From Spartobacteria bacterium (GTDB lineage: Bacteria > Verrucomicrobiota > Verrucomicrobiia > Chthoniobacterales > UBA10450), in assembly GCA_003134765.1 (NCBI GenBank), contig PLCM01000035.1:1-64000 (forward strand): a DNA stretch of 64,000 nt, read 5' to 3'. The notes beneath the pieces were generated by a model. It had not been told where the DNA came from, did no database searches, and was given only the letters and a program-made list of their open reading frames with translations. Positions 23,978 through 32,253 of the stretch are shown in pieces (the stretch's first letter is position 1; each line of letters opens with the position of its first letter). The position numbers and the translations under genes are program-made.

Positions 23978-25387
23978 ATGATGGCGGGGCCACGAAAATT
24001 TCATTTCATCGGGATTTGCGGCACGGCCATGGGATCGGTGGCGGCGGCGTTGCGCGAGGGCGGCTTCATCGTCACCGGCTCGGACGAAAGCGTTTACCCG
24101 CCGATGTCCACCTTTCTCGAGAGCAAGGGAATCGCGCTCTCTTCCGGGTATCGGCCCGAAAATATTCCAGGCGACGCCGATGTGATCGTGATCGGCAACG
24201 CGATGAAGCGCGGGAACCCAGAAGTGGAAGCAGTCTTGAACCGGAAGCTCTTCTACGTGTCGCTGCCGGAAATGTTGAAGGAATTGTTCCTGCGAGGCCG
24301 GCATAATCTGGTGGTCACCGGCACGCACGGAAAGACGACCACGACCTCGCTGCTCGCCTGGATCCTGACCGTCGCGGGGCTCGATCCCGGTTACGTCATC
24401 GGCGGCATCCCCGCGAATCTGGGGCAGGGCGCGCGCTTCAACGACTCGAAATTCTTCGTGATCGAAGGGGACGAATACGATTCCGCCTTCTTCGACAAGC
24501 GTTCGAAGTTCGTCCATTACCTGCCCGAGCTCTTGATCGTGAACAACATCGAGTTCGATCACGCCGACATTTTTAACAACCTCGACGAGATCAAACTGAG
24601 TTTCCGCCGGCTTTTCAACATCGTGCCGCAAAACGGAATGATTCTGTTGAACGGCGACGATGCGAACTGCGTGGAGGTCGCGCGGCAGTTGCAGCCGTTG
24701 ATGGCGCAGATCGAGGAGGTCGGTTTTTCGCCGAACTGCGCGCGACAAATCCGGGAACCTTCCTATTCCACGACCGGATCGAGTTTTACCCTGGGCGAGG
24801 ACAAGTTCGTGATGCCGCTCGTCGGCGAATTCAATGTGCGGAACGCAGCGATGGCGGTGTCGGCTGCGCAGTTCTACGGAGTGTCGCTCGAGAAAGTCCA
24901 GGAGGCGCTCACCACCTTCAAGGGGATCGCCCGGCGCCAGGAACTGCGTGGAGAAGCGCAGGGGATCAGGGTGATCGACGACTTTGCTCATCATCCCACG
25001 GCGATCCGCGAGACGCTGCGCGCTTTGCAACATCGTTATCCCGGTTGCCGGATTTGGGCCGTCTTCGAGCCGCGCTCGAATACGACACGGCGCGCGATTT
25101 TTCAGCAGGATTTGCCGGATGCGCTGAAGCTGGCGGACGGCGTATTTATTTCCCAGGTCGCGCGCCTGGACCAAATCCCGGAAAAGGAGCGGCTTGATCC
25201 GAAGGCGGTTATGGAATCAATCGCCGCTTCGGGCCGGCCGGCCTTTTACGAACCGGATGCCGCTCACATCATCGAGAAGCTGGTGCCGCTCCTCAAGGCG
25301 ACGGACGTCGTGGCCGTCTTCAGCAATGGCGGATTCGACGGGATCCATGAGAAGCTGCTGGCGAGGCTGCGGGGCCTCCCGATGTAG
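23978..25387 (+). CDS. mpl: UDP-N-acetylmuramate:L-alanyl-gamma-D-glutamyl-meso-diaminopimelate ligase
   Basis: A 469-residue Mur ligase family enzyme that reattaches recycled murein tripeptide to UDP-MurNAc. The N-terminal domain begins KFHFIGICGTAMGSVAAAL and the ATP-binding P-loop is VVTGTHGKTTTTSLLAWIL. GDEYDSAFFDKRSKFVHY and NNIEFDHADIF are the wording that separates Mpl from MurC. The C-terminal domain has IDDFAHHPTAIRETL and FEPRSNTTRRAIFQ. The length fits the family. The stop codon TAG lies inside the left REP of the adjacent RAYT element, so the insertion abuts the gene end. It is transcribed alone. Confidence 0.94.
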   Translation: MMAGPRKFHFIGICGTAMGSVAAALREGGFIVTGSDESVYPPMSTFLESKGIALSSGYRPENIPGDADVIVIGNAMKRGNPEVEAVLNRKLFYVSLPEMLKELFLRGRHNLVVTGTHGKTTTTSLLAWILTVAGLDPGYVIGGIPANLGQGARFNDSKFFVIEGDEYDSAFFDKRSKFVHYLPELLIVNNIEFDHADIFNNLDEIKLSFRRLFNIVPQNGMILLNGDDANCVEVARQLQPLMAQIEEVGFSPNCARQIREPSYSTTGSSFTLGEDKFVMPLVGEFNVRNAAMAVSAAQFYGVSLEKVQEALTTFKGIARRQELRGEAQGIRVIDDFAHHPTAIRETLRALQHRYPGCRIWAVFEPRSNTTRRAIFQQDLPDALKLADGVFISQVARLDQIPEKERLDPKAVMESIAASGRPAFYEPDAAHIIEKLVPLLKATDVVAVFSNGGFDGIHEKLLARLRGLPM

Positions 25388-25406
25388 CGGCGGTCTATGA
25401 CCGCCG
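25384..25406 (+). repeat. Left REP of the RAYT element
   Basis: GTAGCGGCGGTCTATGACCG, followed by CCG, is an imperfect palindrome. Its first bases contain the mpl stop TAG and its centre contains the ATG of the RAYT gene. The inverted copy is at 25903-25925. Confidence 0.85.
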
Positions 25407-25887
25407 AAGAGAAGCCAGAAGGCAAACCGCGCAAAGAACGACTCCGGCGTCTCGAACGAGTTTTTGATACGTCGCCGATTTATTTTGTCACCGCGTGTGC
25501 CAACAATCGACGTTCGATTCTCGCAGCCCCCGAGGTTAATCAAGCTCTGTTGCGATTCGCTGAGCGCGGAGAAGATAACGGCGCGTATCTCGGCGCGTAC
25601 GTAATCATGCCAGATCACATGCATCTCTTTGTCGCTCTGAACCACACGCCGAGCTGAGCAATTGGATGAAATCGTTGAAGAATTCCTTATCGAAAGAGTT
25701 GCGAAGCTTGAATGTTCGAGCTCCGCATTGGCAAAAAGGTTTCTTCGACCATGTGCTGCGGAGTAGTGAATCTTACAGTCAGAAATGGGAGTACGTTCGC
25801 GAGAATCCAGTTCGCGCACGGTTGGCTAAGAGTTGGGAAGAGTGGCCCTTTAGCGGGGAAGTGTTCCGATTAGAATATCGCGAGTAG
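25397..25887 (+). pseudogene. REP-associated tyrosine transposase (RAYT), frameshifted
   Basis: Two abutting open frames (25397-25657 and 25666-25887) together encode a Y1 transposase of the RAYT/TnpA_REP family, about 163 residues. The first half has RRLERVFDTSPIYFVTACAN and the HUH-type motif MPDHMHLFVAL; the second has LSKELRSLNVRAPHWQKGFFDH and SYSQKWEYVRENPVRA, where the catalytic tyrosine of the family lies. The junction at about 25650 reads CCGAGCTGA: shifting one base restores ELSNWMKSLKNSL, so a single indel broke the gene. Inverted REPs flank it exactly. Such enzymes move REP sequences; this copy is probably inactive unless the shift is programmed. Confidence 0.88.
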
Positions 25888-25902
25888 TTCCAACGCTTCT
25901 GC

Positions 25903-25925
25903 CGGCGGTCATAGACCGCCGCTAC
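25903..25925 (-). repeat. Right REP of the RAYT element
   Basis: CGGCGGTCATAGACCGCCGC, followed by TAC, is the exact reverse complement of the left REP. It lies 15 bp past the RAYT stop and 10 bp before the stop of the minus-strand NTF2-like gene. Confidence 0.85.
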
Positions 25926-25935
25926 AGGAGGAGCC

Positions 25936-26397
25936 CTACGAAGTATGATCGTGCACGATCCGCCAGCCCGAAGCGTTACGACGGAAGAGAAGCGTGAAAA
26001 TTCCGTGCGGCTTGTCGTGCTGGCGAACGAGCCGCCAGCGACCGACCACCATGGCTGCGTCAGCCCCAAGCGGCGTGATCTTGATTTCGGAGAAGGTCAG
26101 GCGGCCCATCGTTTCCCGGCTGCGATATTTTTTCCGATAACGATCGCGGACGGTCTGCCACCCGCGCGTGATCCGGTCGCCGGATACAAATTCGGTCGCG
26201 CCCGAGCGGGCGTAGCCTTCCATAAAGCCGTCGATATCCCCTCGGTTCCACGCTGCCACTTGCGCCGACATCACCGTGCGGATTTGCGCCGCGCTGTCAC
26301 CGGGTGCCGCCACGGCATTTACGGTGAAAAAAGCGATTACCATCAAGAACCAGGCCGGCAGCCGGGCAAGAGGGCGTGATGAAATCATACTCTTCAT
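25936..26397 (-). CDS. Exported NTF2-like (DUF4440/SnoaL-fold) protein
   Basis: A 153-residue protein. Residues about 14-32 are a signal peptide (LPAWFLMVIAFFTVNAVAAPG). The mature domain begins AAQIRTVMSAQVAAWNRGDIDGFMEGYARS and continues with RGWQTVRDRYRKKYRSRETMG, FSEIKITPLGADAAMVVGRWRL and GIFTLLFRRNASGWRIVHDHTS, the alpha/beta cone pattern of DUF4440. Members bind small molecules or act as isomerases, but no catalytic set is obvious here and the substrate is unknown. Upstream lies an inverted pair of dispersed repeats. Confidence 0.85.
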   Translation of the reverse strand: MKSMISSRPLARLPAWFLMVIAFFTVNAVAAPGDSAAQIRTVMSAQVAAWNRGDIDGFMEGYARSGATEFVSGDRITRGWQTVRDRYRKKYRSRETMGRLTFSEIKITPLGADAAMVVGRWRLVRQHDKPHGIFTLLFRRNASGWRIVHDHTS

Positions 26398-26416
26398 TGG
26401 ACGTTGAGCGCACCCG

Positions 26417-26508
26417 TCATCCCGAGCGGGAGCGAAGCGAAGTCGAGGGACCCCGGTGAAAGTCGCTCGACTGTGCCACGGGATCCCTCGACTTCGCTCG
26501 GGATGACG
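26417..26508. repeat. Inverted pair of TCATCCCGAGCG elements
   Basis: The left unit GTCATCCCGAGCGGGAGCG (then AAGTCGAGGGACC) and the right unit GGATCCCTCGACTTCGCTC (then GGGATGACG) are inverted with a 30-base loop. This is the same family as at 13671-13832 and 9648-9711. It separates two divergent genes. Confidence 0.75.
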
Positions 26509-26552
26509 TCAAGTAATGGCCAACATTTACCCTGCCGGCTCAATTCCCGTCG

Positions 26553-26567
26553 TATAATCCCTATAAT
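26553..26567 (+). promoter_or_regulatory. Tandem TATAAT hexamers upstream of gspD
   Basis: Two perfect -10-like hexamers TATAAT lie 9 bp apart (26553-26558 and 26562-26567), 15-30 bp before the proposed gspD start. No good -35 hexamer is visible at the expected distance, so the assignment is tentative. Confidence 0.35.
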
Positions 26568-26582
26568 CTTGACCGGAGCCTC

Positions 26583-29048
26583 TTGACCTATTACATAAAG
26601 CGCGTGCTTCGCCCTCTCTGTTTTGGGGCGCTGTGTCTCGCAGCGCTGACACCTGCTTTCGGGCAAACCAAGCCGACGGTCGCCCCTGTCACTCCGCGTC
26701 CGCTTCCCCAGGTGGCACCGACGGCGCCTTCCACTCCGCCAAAAACCACCACAGAAGAAGCGCCCGCTGTCGTCCCTCCCGCTCAGACCAACGCCACCCC
26801 GCCGCCTTCGATTCCTGGCATCACCCCGCTCCCGGACAAGACGGTCACCTTGCAATATCCGAACAGCGACGTCGCCGATGTCCTCCATCTTTACGAAACA
26901 CTCACTGGCCAGAAGCTGATCATGGACAACTTCGTCCAGGGCAAGGTCAGCATTTTTCTCAGCCGTCCCGTTCCGCGCGAGGAAGCCATCAAGATCATCG
27001 AGATGAACCTTCTCATGAACGGCTATTCGCTCGTGCCCGCCGGTGACGGGATCGTGAAAGTGATCGGCACCGGCCGCAGCCCGCGCAACGCCGGCGTCCC
27101 GCTCGTTTCCGACGAGGCCGATATTCCGGAAGGCGAACACGTGATCACCTTCCTCTTTAGGCTGCGCTATGCCGATCCGGTGGAGCTGCAGCAGGTCCTC
27201 GGGCAATATCTCTCGCCGCCGCAGTCCTACACTTCCTTCCTGGCCCTGCCGAAATCGTCCAGCATTCTCATCACGGAAAACTCCGCGGTCATCCGCAGCC
27301 TGATCCACATCGTGGACCAGATCGATGTGCCGCCGGCCCAGGTCGTGAGTGAATTCATCAAACTCCAGCGCGCCGATGCGAGCAAGGTGGTCGAAATGCT
27401 GAAGGACGTTTTCGACAAGGGTGGCACCACTACGACGACTTCCACGACCGTCCAGCCGGGGGTGCGGCCCGTCCGTCCGCCGGCCAACGTTCCGCAGGTC
27501 AACACCCAGGTTTCGGTGGAAGGCGATCTCAGCGCGCTGACCGCGCTCTCGGAAGATTCGATCGTCGTCGGCAAGATCAAGATCGCCGCCGATGTCCGGA
27601 CGAACCGGATTCACGTCATCACGCGCCCGGTTAACATGCCGTTCATCAGGAAACTCATTTCCGAATTCGACGCGAATGTTGAATTCGCCAAGCCAGTCAC
27701 GCGCGCGTTGCGTTACATCAGCGCCGCGGAAGTCCTGCCTGTCATCGTCCAGACCTTGACCGAGCCCGGGACCAATCAGGGCGCCGGAGCGGAGACGACC
27801 AATCCCGCCGCGCCGCAGCAGCAGGCCCAGCGAAATCAGAACCGGCCGAATTACCAATCCAGTACGAGCACAGATTCCAGCTCGAGCAGCAGCGGCAGCC
27901 AGAATTTCTCCGAGGAGCTTTCGACGCAGGCTGTCGATACAACGCCGAAGGCCGTAACGATCGGCAACGCCAAGATCATTGCCGACCAGCGCTCCAATGC
28001 GATCATCATCCTCGGCAACCAGGAGGTCGTTGTCAAAGTCGGGAAGCTTCTCGACGAGATGGATATCAAGGCGCCGCAAGTCGCGCTGAGCACGGTGATT
28101 GGTGAGCTCACGCTGAAGAACGATCAAGCATTCGGGGTCGATTGGTTTAAGAACGGAGGAACACCTCACACTGACGCCAACGGGGTAGTATTACCAGCAA
28201 CCACAGGGAACAGCACTCTTGCGGGATTCTCACGAAACACCAGCGCCTCGTTGGTCGATCCGGCCAGCTTAATTAATTTTTCTCAGGTTGCGACCGCCGC
28301 TGCTACCGGTGGCACGAACGTTTTTCTCAGTAGCGGCCACAATGGCTTGGCCGCGATCGTAAGTGCGCTCGATTCGACCGGACGATTTAGAGTCCTTAAT
28401 CGTCCGGTCGTTTTCACAAGCAATAATAAGAAAGCAATTATCGCTTCAGGTCAGGAAATCCCCGTTCCCGTTAGTACACTTTCGTCGTTCATCCCAACGG
28501 CTACTACCGGTACCACGCCGATCAATAACTTCGGCACGCAATCGAGCATTCAGTATAAGAAGGTGGCGCTTCAACTCGAAGTGGTCCCGCTGATTAACTC
28601 CGAAAAGGAGGTATCGCTCGATATCCTGCAGAAACTCGACAGCCTGGGTACGCCTGCAATAGTCGATGGCAATTCGATCCCGACGATCGTGACCCGCTAT
28701 ATCAAGACAACTGTTTCGGCACCGAACGGCTCGACCATCGTTCTGGGCGGATTGATCACGGATAACAAGCAGGTAAGCAAAGACGGTATCCCACTTCTCA
28801 GTCGAATCCCGTTGATCGGTGGCCTTTTTAGAAACACGGTCAGAAATAACGATCGGACCGAGCTCATCGTTCTAATGCGTCCTGAAGTGGCTCTGACGAA
28901 ACTCGATATGTATCGCCTCCGACAGAAGTTCGAAGAGAAAACACACATCGGCCCGGAAATGGACTCGGACGATTGTCCCGATTGTCCCAAGCCCGGCGAG
29001 GACAAGCAGATTCAGCTCCCCGGACCTGACTTGCCGGGGATGAAGTAG
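26583..29048 (+). CDS. gspD: Type II secretion system secretin GspD
   Basis: An 821-residue outer-membrane secretin, the exit channel for folded exoproteins. A signal peptide (FGALCLAALTPAFG) is followed by a Pro/Thr-rich linker. The N0 domain begins about residue 88 (TLQYPNSDVADVLHLYETLTGQ), then N1-N3 domains (LRYADPVELQQVLGQYLS, FIKLQRADASKVVEMLKDVF, TRALRYISAAEVLPVIVQTL). A Ser/Gln/Asn-rich loop at about 400-440 interrupts the last one. The secretin domain runs from about 500 (VALSTVIGELTLKNDQAFGVDWF) to VLGGLITDNKQVSKDGIP and RNNDRTELIVLMRPEV. The start is a TTG at 26583, chosen because the signal peptide begins there. Only gspE accompanies it; other gsp genes are not in the window. Confidence 0.92.
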   Translation: MTYYIKRVLRPLCFGALCLAALTPAFGQTKPTVAPVTPRPLPQVAPTAPSTPPKTTTEEAPAVVPPAQTNATPPPSIPGITPLPDKTVTLQYPNSDVADVLHLYETLTGQKLIMDNFVQGKVSIFLSRPVPREEAIKIIEMNLLMNGYSLVPAGDGIVKVIGTGRSPRNAGVPLVSDEADIPEGEHVITFLFRLRYADPVELQQVLGQYLSPPQSYTSFLALPKSSSILITENSAVIRSLIHIVDQIDVPPAQVVSEFIKLQRADASKVVEMLKDVFDKGGTTTTTSTTVQPGVRPVRPPANVPQVNTQVSVEGDLSALTALSEDSIVVGKIKIAADVRTNRIHVITRPVNMPFIRKLISEFDANVEFAKPVTRALRYISAAEVLPVIVQTLTEPGTNQGAGAETTNPAAPQQQAQRNQNRPNYQSSTSTDSSSSSSGSQNFSEELSTQAVDTTPKAVTIGNAKIIADQRSNAIIILGNQEVVVKVGKLLDEMDIKAPQVALSTVIGELTLKNDQAFGVDWFKNGGTPHTDANGVVLPATTGNSTLAGFSRNTSASLVDPASLINFSQVATAAATGGTNVFLSSGHNGLAAIVSALDSTGRFRVLNRPVVFTSNNKKAIIASGQEIPVPVSTLSSFIPTATTGTTPINNFGTQSSIQYKKVALQLEVVPLINSEKEVSLDILQKLDSLGTPAIVDGNSIPTIVTRYIKTTVSAPNGSTIVLGGLITDNKQVSKDGIPLLSRIPLIGGLFRNTVRNNDRTELIVLMRPEVALTKLDMYRLRQKFEEKTHIGPEMDSDDCPDCPKPGEDKQIQLPGPDLPGMK

Positions 29049-29165
29049 GGGAGCGCACGCGCCCCCGCGTGCTGATTTCGGCGCCCTGGCCGAAATTGTT
29101 TTCATCCTTCAAAAGTTCGCGCTGGCGAGGCGCCAGCGCCAGCACGCGAGGCGCGTGCGCTCCCC
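29048..29165. repeat. Long inverted repeat between gspD and gspE
   Basis: The arms GGGGAGCGCACGCGCC (then CCCGCGTGCTG) and CAGCACGCGAGGCGCG (then TGCGCTCCCC) start at the gspD stop codon and end at 29165, with two smaller hairpins inside (TTTCGGC/GCCGAAA and CGCTGGCG/CGCCAGCG). A related GGGGAGCGCACGCGCC fragment occurs at about 4182. It could limit read-through from gspD to gspE. Confidence 0.7.
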
Positions 29166-29346
29166 GGACGAAACAACGGCGCCCTAATCTGATCCCCGCT
29201 GGTAGGTGAGGAAGATCGTGGCGTCCGAAGGTTTGAGGAAACAAGTAATGCTGTTGCGAGGTCCCTCACCGTCTGGCGCGGCTCGGGATGACGCCACCCC
29301 TTGCGCCCCGCATGACAATCTGCCCGCTTTCGAGTAAGATCACCGC
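29166..29346. other. Remaining gspD-gspE spacer
   Basis: No gene is seen. A single GGTCCCTCACCGTCTGG ... CTCGGGATGACG unit at 29260-29291 belongs to the TCATCCCGAG repeat family found at 9.6, 13.7 and 26.4 kb. Confidence 0.45.
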
Positions 29347-31104
29347 GTGAATCCCGCCATCAGTAATTCGCTCATCGATCTGTTGCTCGCGAGCGGCGTG
29401 CCGTCGCGCGAAGAGGCGGCGGAGCTTTCGACGAACCTGAATGGCGGTTCGTGGACGGCGCAGGTGCTCGACTCCGGCAAAGTGGACGAACAGCGGTTCC
29501 TCGAAGCGATCGGGAATTTTTTCCAGGTGCCGGTGGTGTCGATCGATACGAAACGAATCGAGCGCACGACCCTCTCCCTTCTCCCGAGCCGGTTCGTTTT
29601 TCAGCATCACATCCTGCCGATCGAGACCCGGGACAAGACGGTCGTGCTGGCGACCTACGACTTGTTTAACTCGGTCGGGCGCCAGCTCGCCTCGCAATTA
29701 TTGAAACGGCCGACCGAATGGGTCCTGGTGCCGCGCGGCCAGATTTTGCGGGCGATGAAAACCGTTTACGGCGTCGGCGCGGAAACGTTCGACGAAATTC
29801 TCAAGACGAACCGGTCGTTCGAGGGCGTCCAGGACATCGAAACCGCGACTGACCTGGACGCGAACGATCCGGAAGCGTCGGTCGTAAAATTCGTGAACCA
29901 GGTTATCCGCGAGGCGATCCTGGAACGGGCGACGGACATTCATGTCGAGCCGCTGGAGAACGATTTGCGCATCCGCTACCGGATTGACGGCATCCTGCAC
30001 GAAGTCGCGGTGCCGCCGCAATTGCGCCTGCTCCAATCGGCCATTCTTTCGCGTCTAAAAGTCATGGCGCACATGGACATCGCGGAACGCCGCCTGCCGC
30101 AGGACGGCCGGATCAATCTGCAGGCGCACGATCAAAACATCGACGTCCGCGTTTCCACGATCCCGACGGTGAATGGCGAGTCTATCAGCTTGCGTTTGCT
30201 CAGCCGGACCGAGCAGCATTTCGGATTCGACCGGCTCGACATGAGCGACAAGCAAAGCCATGTCGTGCGCAATCTGCTCGCGCAGCCGAATGGAATTATT
30301 CTGCTCACCGGCCCGACCGGCTGTGGAAAATCGACATCGCTTTACTGTTTCCTCAGCAGCATCAATTCGGTCCAGCGGCGCATCATCACGATCGAGGAAC
30401 CGGTGGAATACCGCCTGCCCGGGGTGTCGCAGATCGACGTGAAACCGGAGATCGACCTGACGTTCGCGAAAGGTCTCCGCCACATTTTGCGGCAGGACCC
30501 GAACGTGGTCATGGTGGGCGAAATTCGCGACGTGGAAACGGCGGACATTTCGATCCGCGCGGCGATGACGGGTCACCTGGTCTTCAGCACGCTCCATACG
30601 AATGATGCGGTTGGGGGCATCACCCGGTTGCTCGATATGGACGTCGAGCCGTTCCTGTTGTCGTCGGTCGTGAAGGCATTCATCGCCCAGCGCCTGGTCC
30701 GGACGATCTGTCCCCATTGCGTGCAGATGTACGATTATCCGAAAGAATACCTGGCCGAGATCAGCGTGCCGTCGGAAATGGGGACGCGTTTCCCCCGCGG
30801 GGCAGGGTGCGACAGTTGCCGCCAGACCGGTTACCAGGGGCGGCTGGCCATTTACGAAATCTGTGTCGTGAACGAGCCGCTGAAAAAGCTGATCATGCAA
30901 AAACGGGACGGCGGCGAGTTGAAACAATGCGCGATCACGCACGGCATGGAAACGTTGCGGCACGACGGCTGGCGGCGGGTGGAGCAGGGCAAAACGACAA
31001 TCGAAGAAGTTGTGCGCGTGACCCAAACCGACGAAGTGATGGCTGAGACCGAGCTGCAAAGCGGCCCGGCCTTGATGGCGGAAGCTCCCGTGGTGCTGAG
31101 CTAG
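29347..31104 (+). CDS. gspE: Type II secretion / type IV pilus assembly ATPase GspE
   Basis: A 585-residue GspE/PilB-type ATPase that powers pseudopilus assembly at the inner membrane. The N-terminal MshEN domain covers about 1-150. The core has the His/Arg-rich ATDIHVEPLENDLRIRYRIDG (196-215), Walker A GPTGCGKST at 322-330, the Asp box around 349-352 (IEEP), Walker B VVMVGEIRD at 387-395 and the His box TLHTND at 415-420. A zinc knuckle formed by Cys455, Cys458, Cys488 and Cys491 (CPHC, CDSC) is typical of GspE/PilB. The start is a GTG. It is 298 bp downstream of gspD and on the same strand, so a common secretion role is likely; a type IV pilus role cannot be excluded. Confidence 0.94.
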   Translation: MNPAISNSLIDLLLASGVPSREEAAELSTNLNGGSWTAQVLDSGKVDEQRFLEAIGNFFQVPVVSIDTKRIERTTLSLLPSRFVFQHHILPIETRDKTVVLATYDLFNSVGRQLASQLLKRPTEWVLVPRGQILRAMKTVYGVGAETFDEILKTNRSFEGVQDIETATDLDANDPEASVVKFVNQVIREAILERATDIHVEPLENDLRIRYRIDGILHEVAVPPQLRLLQSAILSRLKVMAHMDIAERRLPQDGRINLQAHDQNIDVRVSTIPTVNGESISLRLLSRTEQHFGFDRLDMSDKQSHVVRNLLAQPNGIILLTGPTGCGKSTSLYCFLSSINSVQRRIITIEEPVEYRLPGVSQIDVKPEIDLTFAKGLRHILRQDPNVVMVGEIRDVETADISIRAAMTGHLVFSTLHTNDAVGGITRLLDMDVEPFLLSSVVKAFIAQRLVRTICPHCVQMYDYPKEYLAEISVPSEMGTRFPRGAGCDSCRQTGYQGRLAIYEICVVNEPLKKLIMQKRDGGELKQCAITHGMETLRHDGWRRVEQGKTTIEEVVRVTQTDEVMAETELQSGPALMAEAPVVLS

Positions 31105-31191
31105 GCGAGCATGCGAGACGCGTGATGCGTCATTCCAGCCCTCGGCTCCATTCTACTTTGCAGTTCCTCCTTCCTCCCTTAATGGTGCGCC

Positions 31192-31626
31192 ATGGCGCAT
31201 CCCATGCCGCAGCCGTTCGAGATCGCCGGGACGATTCAGTTGGCCGATATCGATCGACAGAACCACGTCAATAACACCGTTTACCTGCGCTGGGTCCAGG
31301 AAGTCGCGACGGCCCATTGGGAGGCGGCCGCTCCGTCGGACGCTCGCGATGCGATTGGCTGGGTGGTTTTGCGGCATGAAATCGATTACAAGATACCCGC
31401 GTGCCTCGGCGATGAAATCGTGCTCCGCACCTGGGTCGGCCAGGCCACCCGGATCACTTTCGAGCGCTTCACGGAGATTCGCCGGCTCTCGAGCGGAGGT
31501 CAGAAGTCGGAGGCCGGAGGTCAGACCCTGCTCGCGAGCGCCCGCACAATTTGGGTCCCGATTAATCCCGATACCGGAAAGCCCATCCGCGTCCCACCCG
31601 AAGTCCGTGCCCGCTTCTCGACTTAG
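31192..31626 (+). CDS. Acyl-CoA thioesterase, 4HBT (hotdog) family
   Basis: A 144-residue hotdog-fold thioesterase. IQLADIDRQNHVNNTVYLRWVQEV is the 4-hydroxybenzoyl-CoA thioesterase signature, with the catalytic Asp in the ADIDRQNHVNN region. WVVLRHEIDYKIPACLGDEIVLRTWV, then TRITFERFTEI and ARTIWVPINPDTGKPIRVP complete the strands. Known members hydrolyse acyl-CoAs, such as fatty acyl or aromatic thioesters. Between the strands EIRR and LLASAR lies an extra segment SSGGQKSEAGGQT encoded by tandem 7-bp units, absent from relatives I can recall; it sits in a hairpin loop, so the fold should survive. Confidence 0.88.
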   Translation: MAHPMPQPFEIAGTIQLADIDRQNHVNNTVYLRWVQEVATAHWEAAAPSDARDAIGWVVLRHEIDYKIPACLGDEIVLRTWVGQATRITFERFTEIRRLSSGGQKSEAGGQTLLASARTIWVPINPDTGKPIRVPPEVRARFST

Positions 31627-31649
31627 CCTTTGTGGCTGTTCCTGTAGCC

Positions 31650-31764
31650 GGTAGGGACGGCGCGCTGCGCCGTCCGCGAAAAGTCCTAAACGTCGCGAAC
31701 CACGCGGCGGACGCCGCAGCTCGCCACCGCGAGTTCGTCCGGCGGCGAACGCGGCGTCCCTACC
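31650..31764. repeat. GGTAGGGACG-ended palindrome (REPIN-like)
   Basis: The element starts GGTAGGGACGGCGCGCTGCG and ends GCGGCGTCCCTACC, with a hairpin in the left arm identical to that at 9098-9150. About 70 bp of GC-rich sequence lies between the arms. Confidence 0.72.
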
Positions 31765-31787
31765 AGCGACGCGGCCGGCCAACTCGG

Positions 31788-31884
31788 GTAGGGACGCGTT
31801 TCCGACGCGTCCGACTATGAGATCGAGCAACGCGTTACTCAGAAATATCGGATCCCGCGGCCGCGGGAGAAAAACGTCCCTACC
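31788..31884. repeat. Second GGTAGGGACG-ended palindrome
   Basis: It starts GTAGGGACGCGTTTCCGACG and ends ACGTCCCTACC, 24 bp after the first. Its left hairpin has a different core (GGACGCGTTTCCGACGCGTCC). A lone left half with the same tip occurs at about 38606. Confidence 0.65.
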
Positions 31885-31974
31885 TGAGATCGATCGCGAC
31901 CTCGGCCTTCTGTCTCCCTTCCCAGCTCGTCACTCGTCACATGTCACTGGTCCCGAAATAACATCGTTAGGAGA

Positions 31975-32253
31975 ATGCCAGCCAGGGCTTATACTCTCTT
32001 TGTCAGCCTGAGCAGGACGGTCCGATTCGCGGCCGCCACAGCCAGCAGCGCCTTACGTATGCACCGTACTCACCTCAGGGAGCTCCTGCGCGACGCCGAT
32101 ATTGCCTATGCCATCGGGCCCGCGATTCAGAGTCGTAAACTCACCTTCGCCGAGACGCGCGACGCTTTGATTGCGCTCGCGGTGCCGCGCGCTGCCGGGA
32201 TCGCAGGCGTGGTCACTTCCAATTACGCGCAACCCGCACACCCACTCTCATGA
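31975..32253 (+). CDS. Hypothetical protein
   Basis: A 92-residue reading frame. The C-terminal two thirds (MHRTHLRELLRDADIAYAIG, then RKLTFAETRDALIALAVPRAAGIAG) are rich in helix formers and look like a real small protein; the first 28 residues (TLFVSLSRTVRFAAATASSA) are a possible signal or anchor. TTAGGAG precedes the first ATG very closely; the internal ATG at about 32059 is an alternative start. The stop overlaps the next start in ATGA, which supports a genuine coupled gene pair. I do not recognise the family. Confidence 0.45.
   Translation: MPARAYTLFVSLSRTVRFAAATASSALRMHRTHLRELLRDADIAYAIGPAIQSRKLTFAETRDALIALAVPRAAGIAGVVTSNYAQPAHPLS

Noticed and set aside
26394..28169. A 591-codon open frame on the minus strand
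   Set aside because: It lies opposite gspD, is rich in Arg/Asp/Leu as expected from reverse reading of high-GC coding DNA, and has no domain; gspD is clearly real.
30055..31059. A 334-codon minus-strand frame
   Set aside because: It is opposite gspE and has no motif, whereas gspE has all its ATPase motifs.
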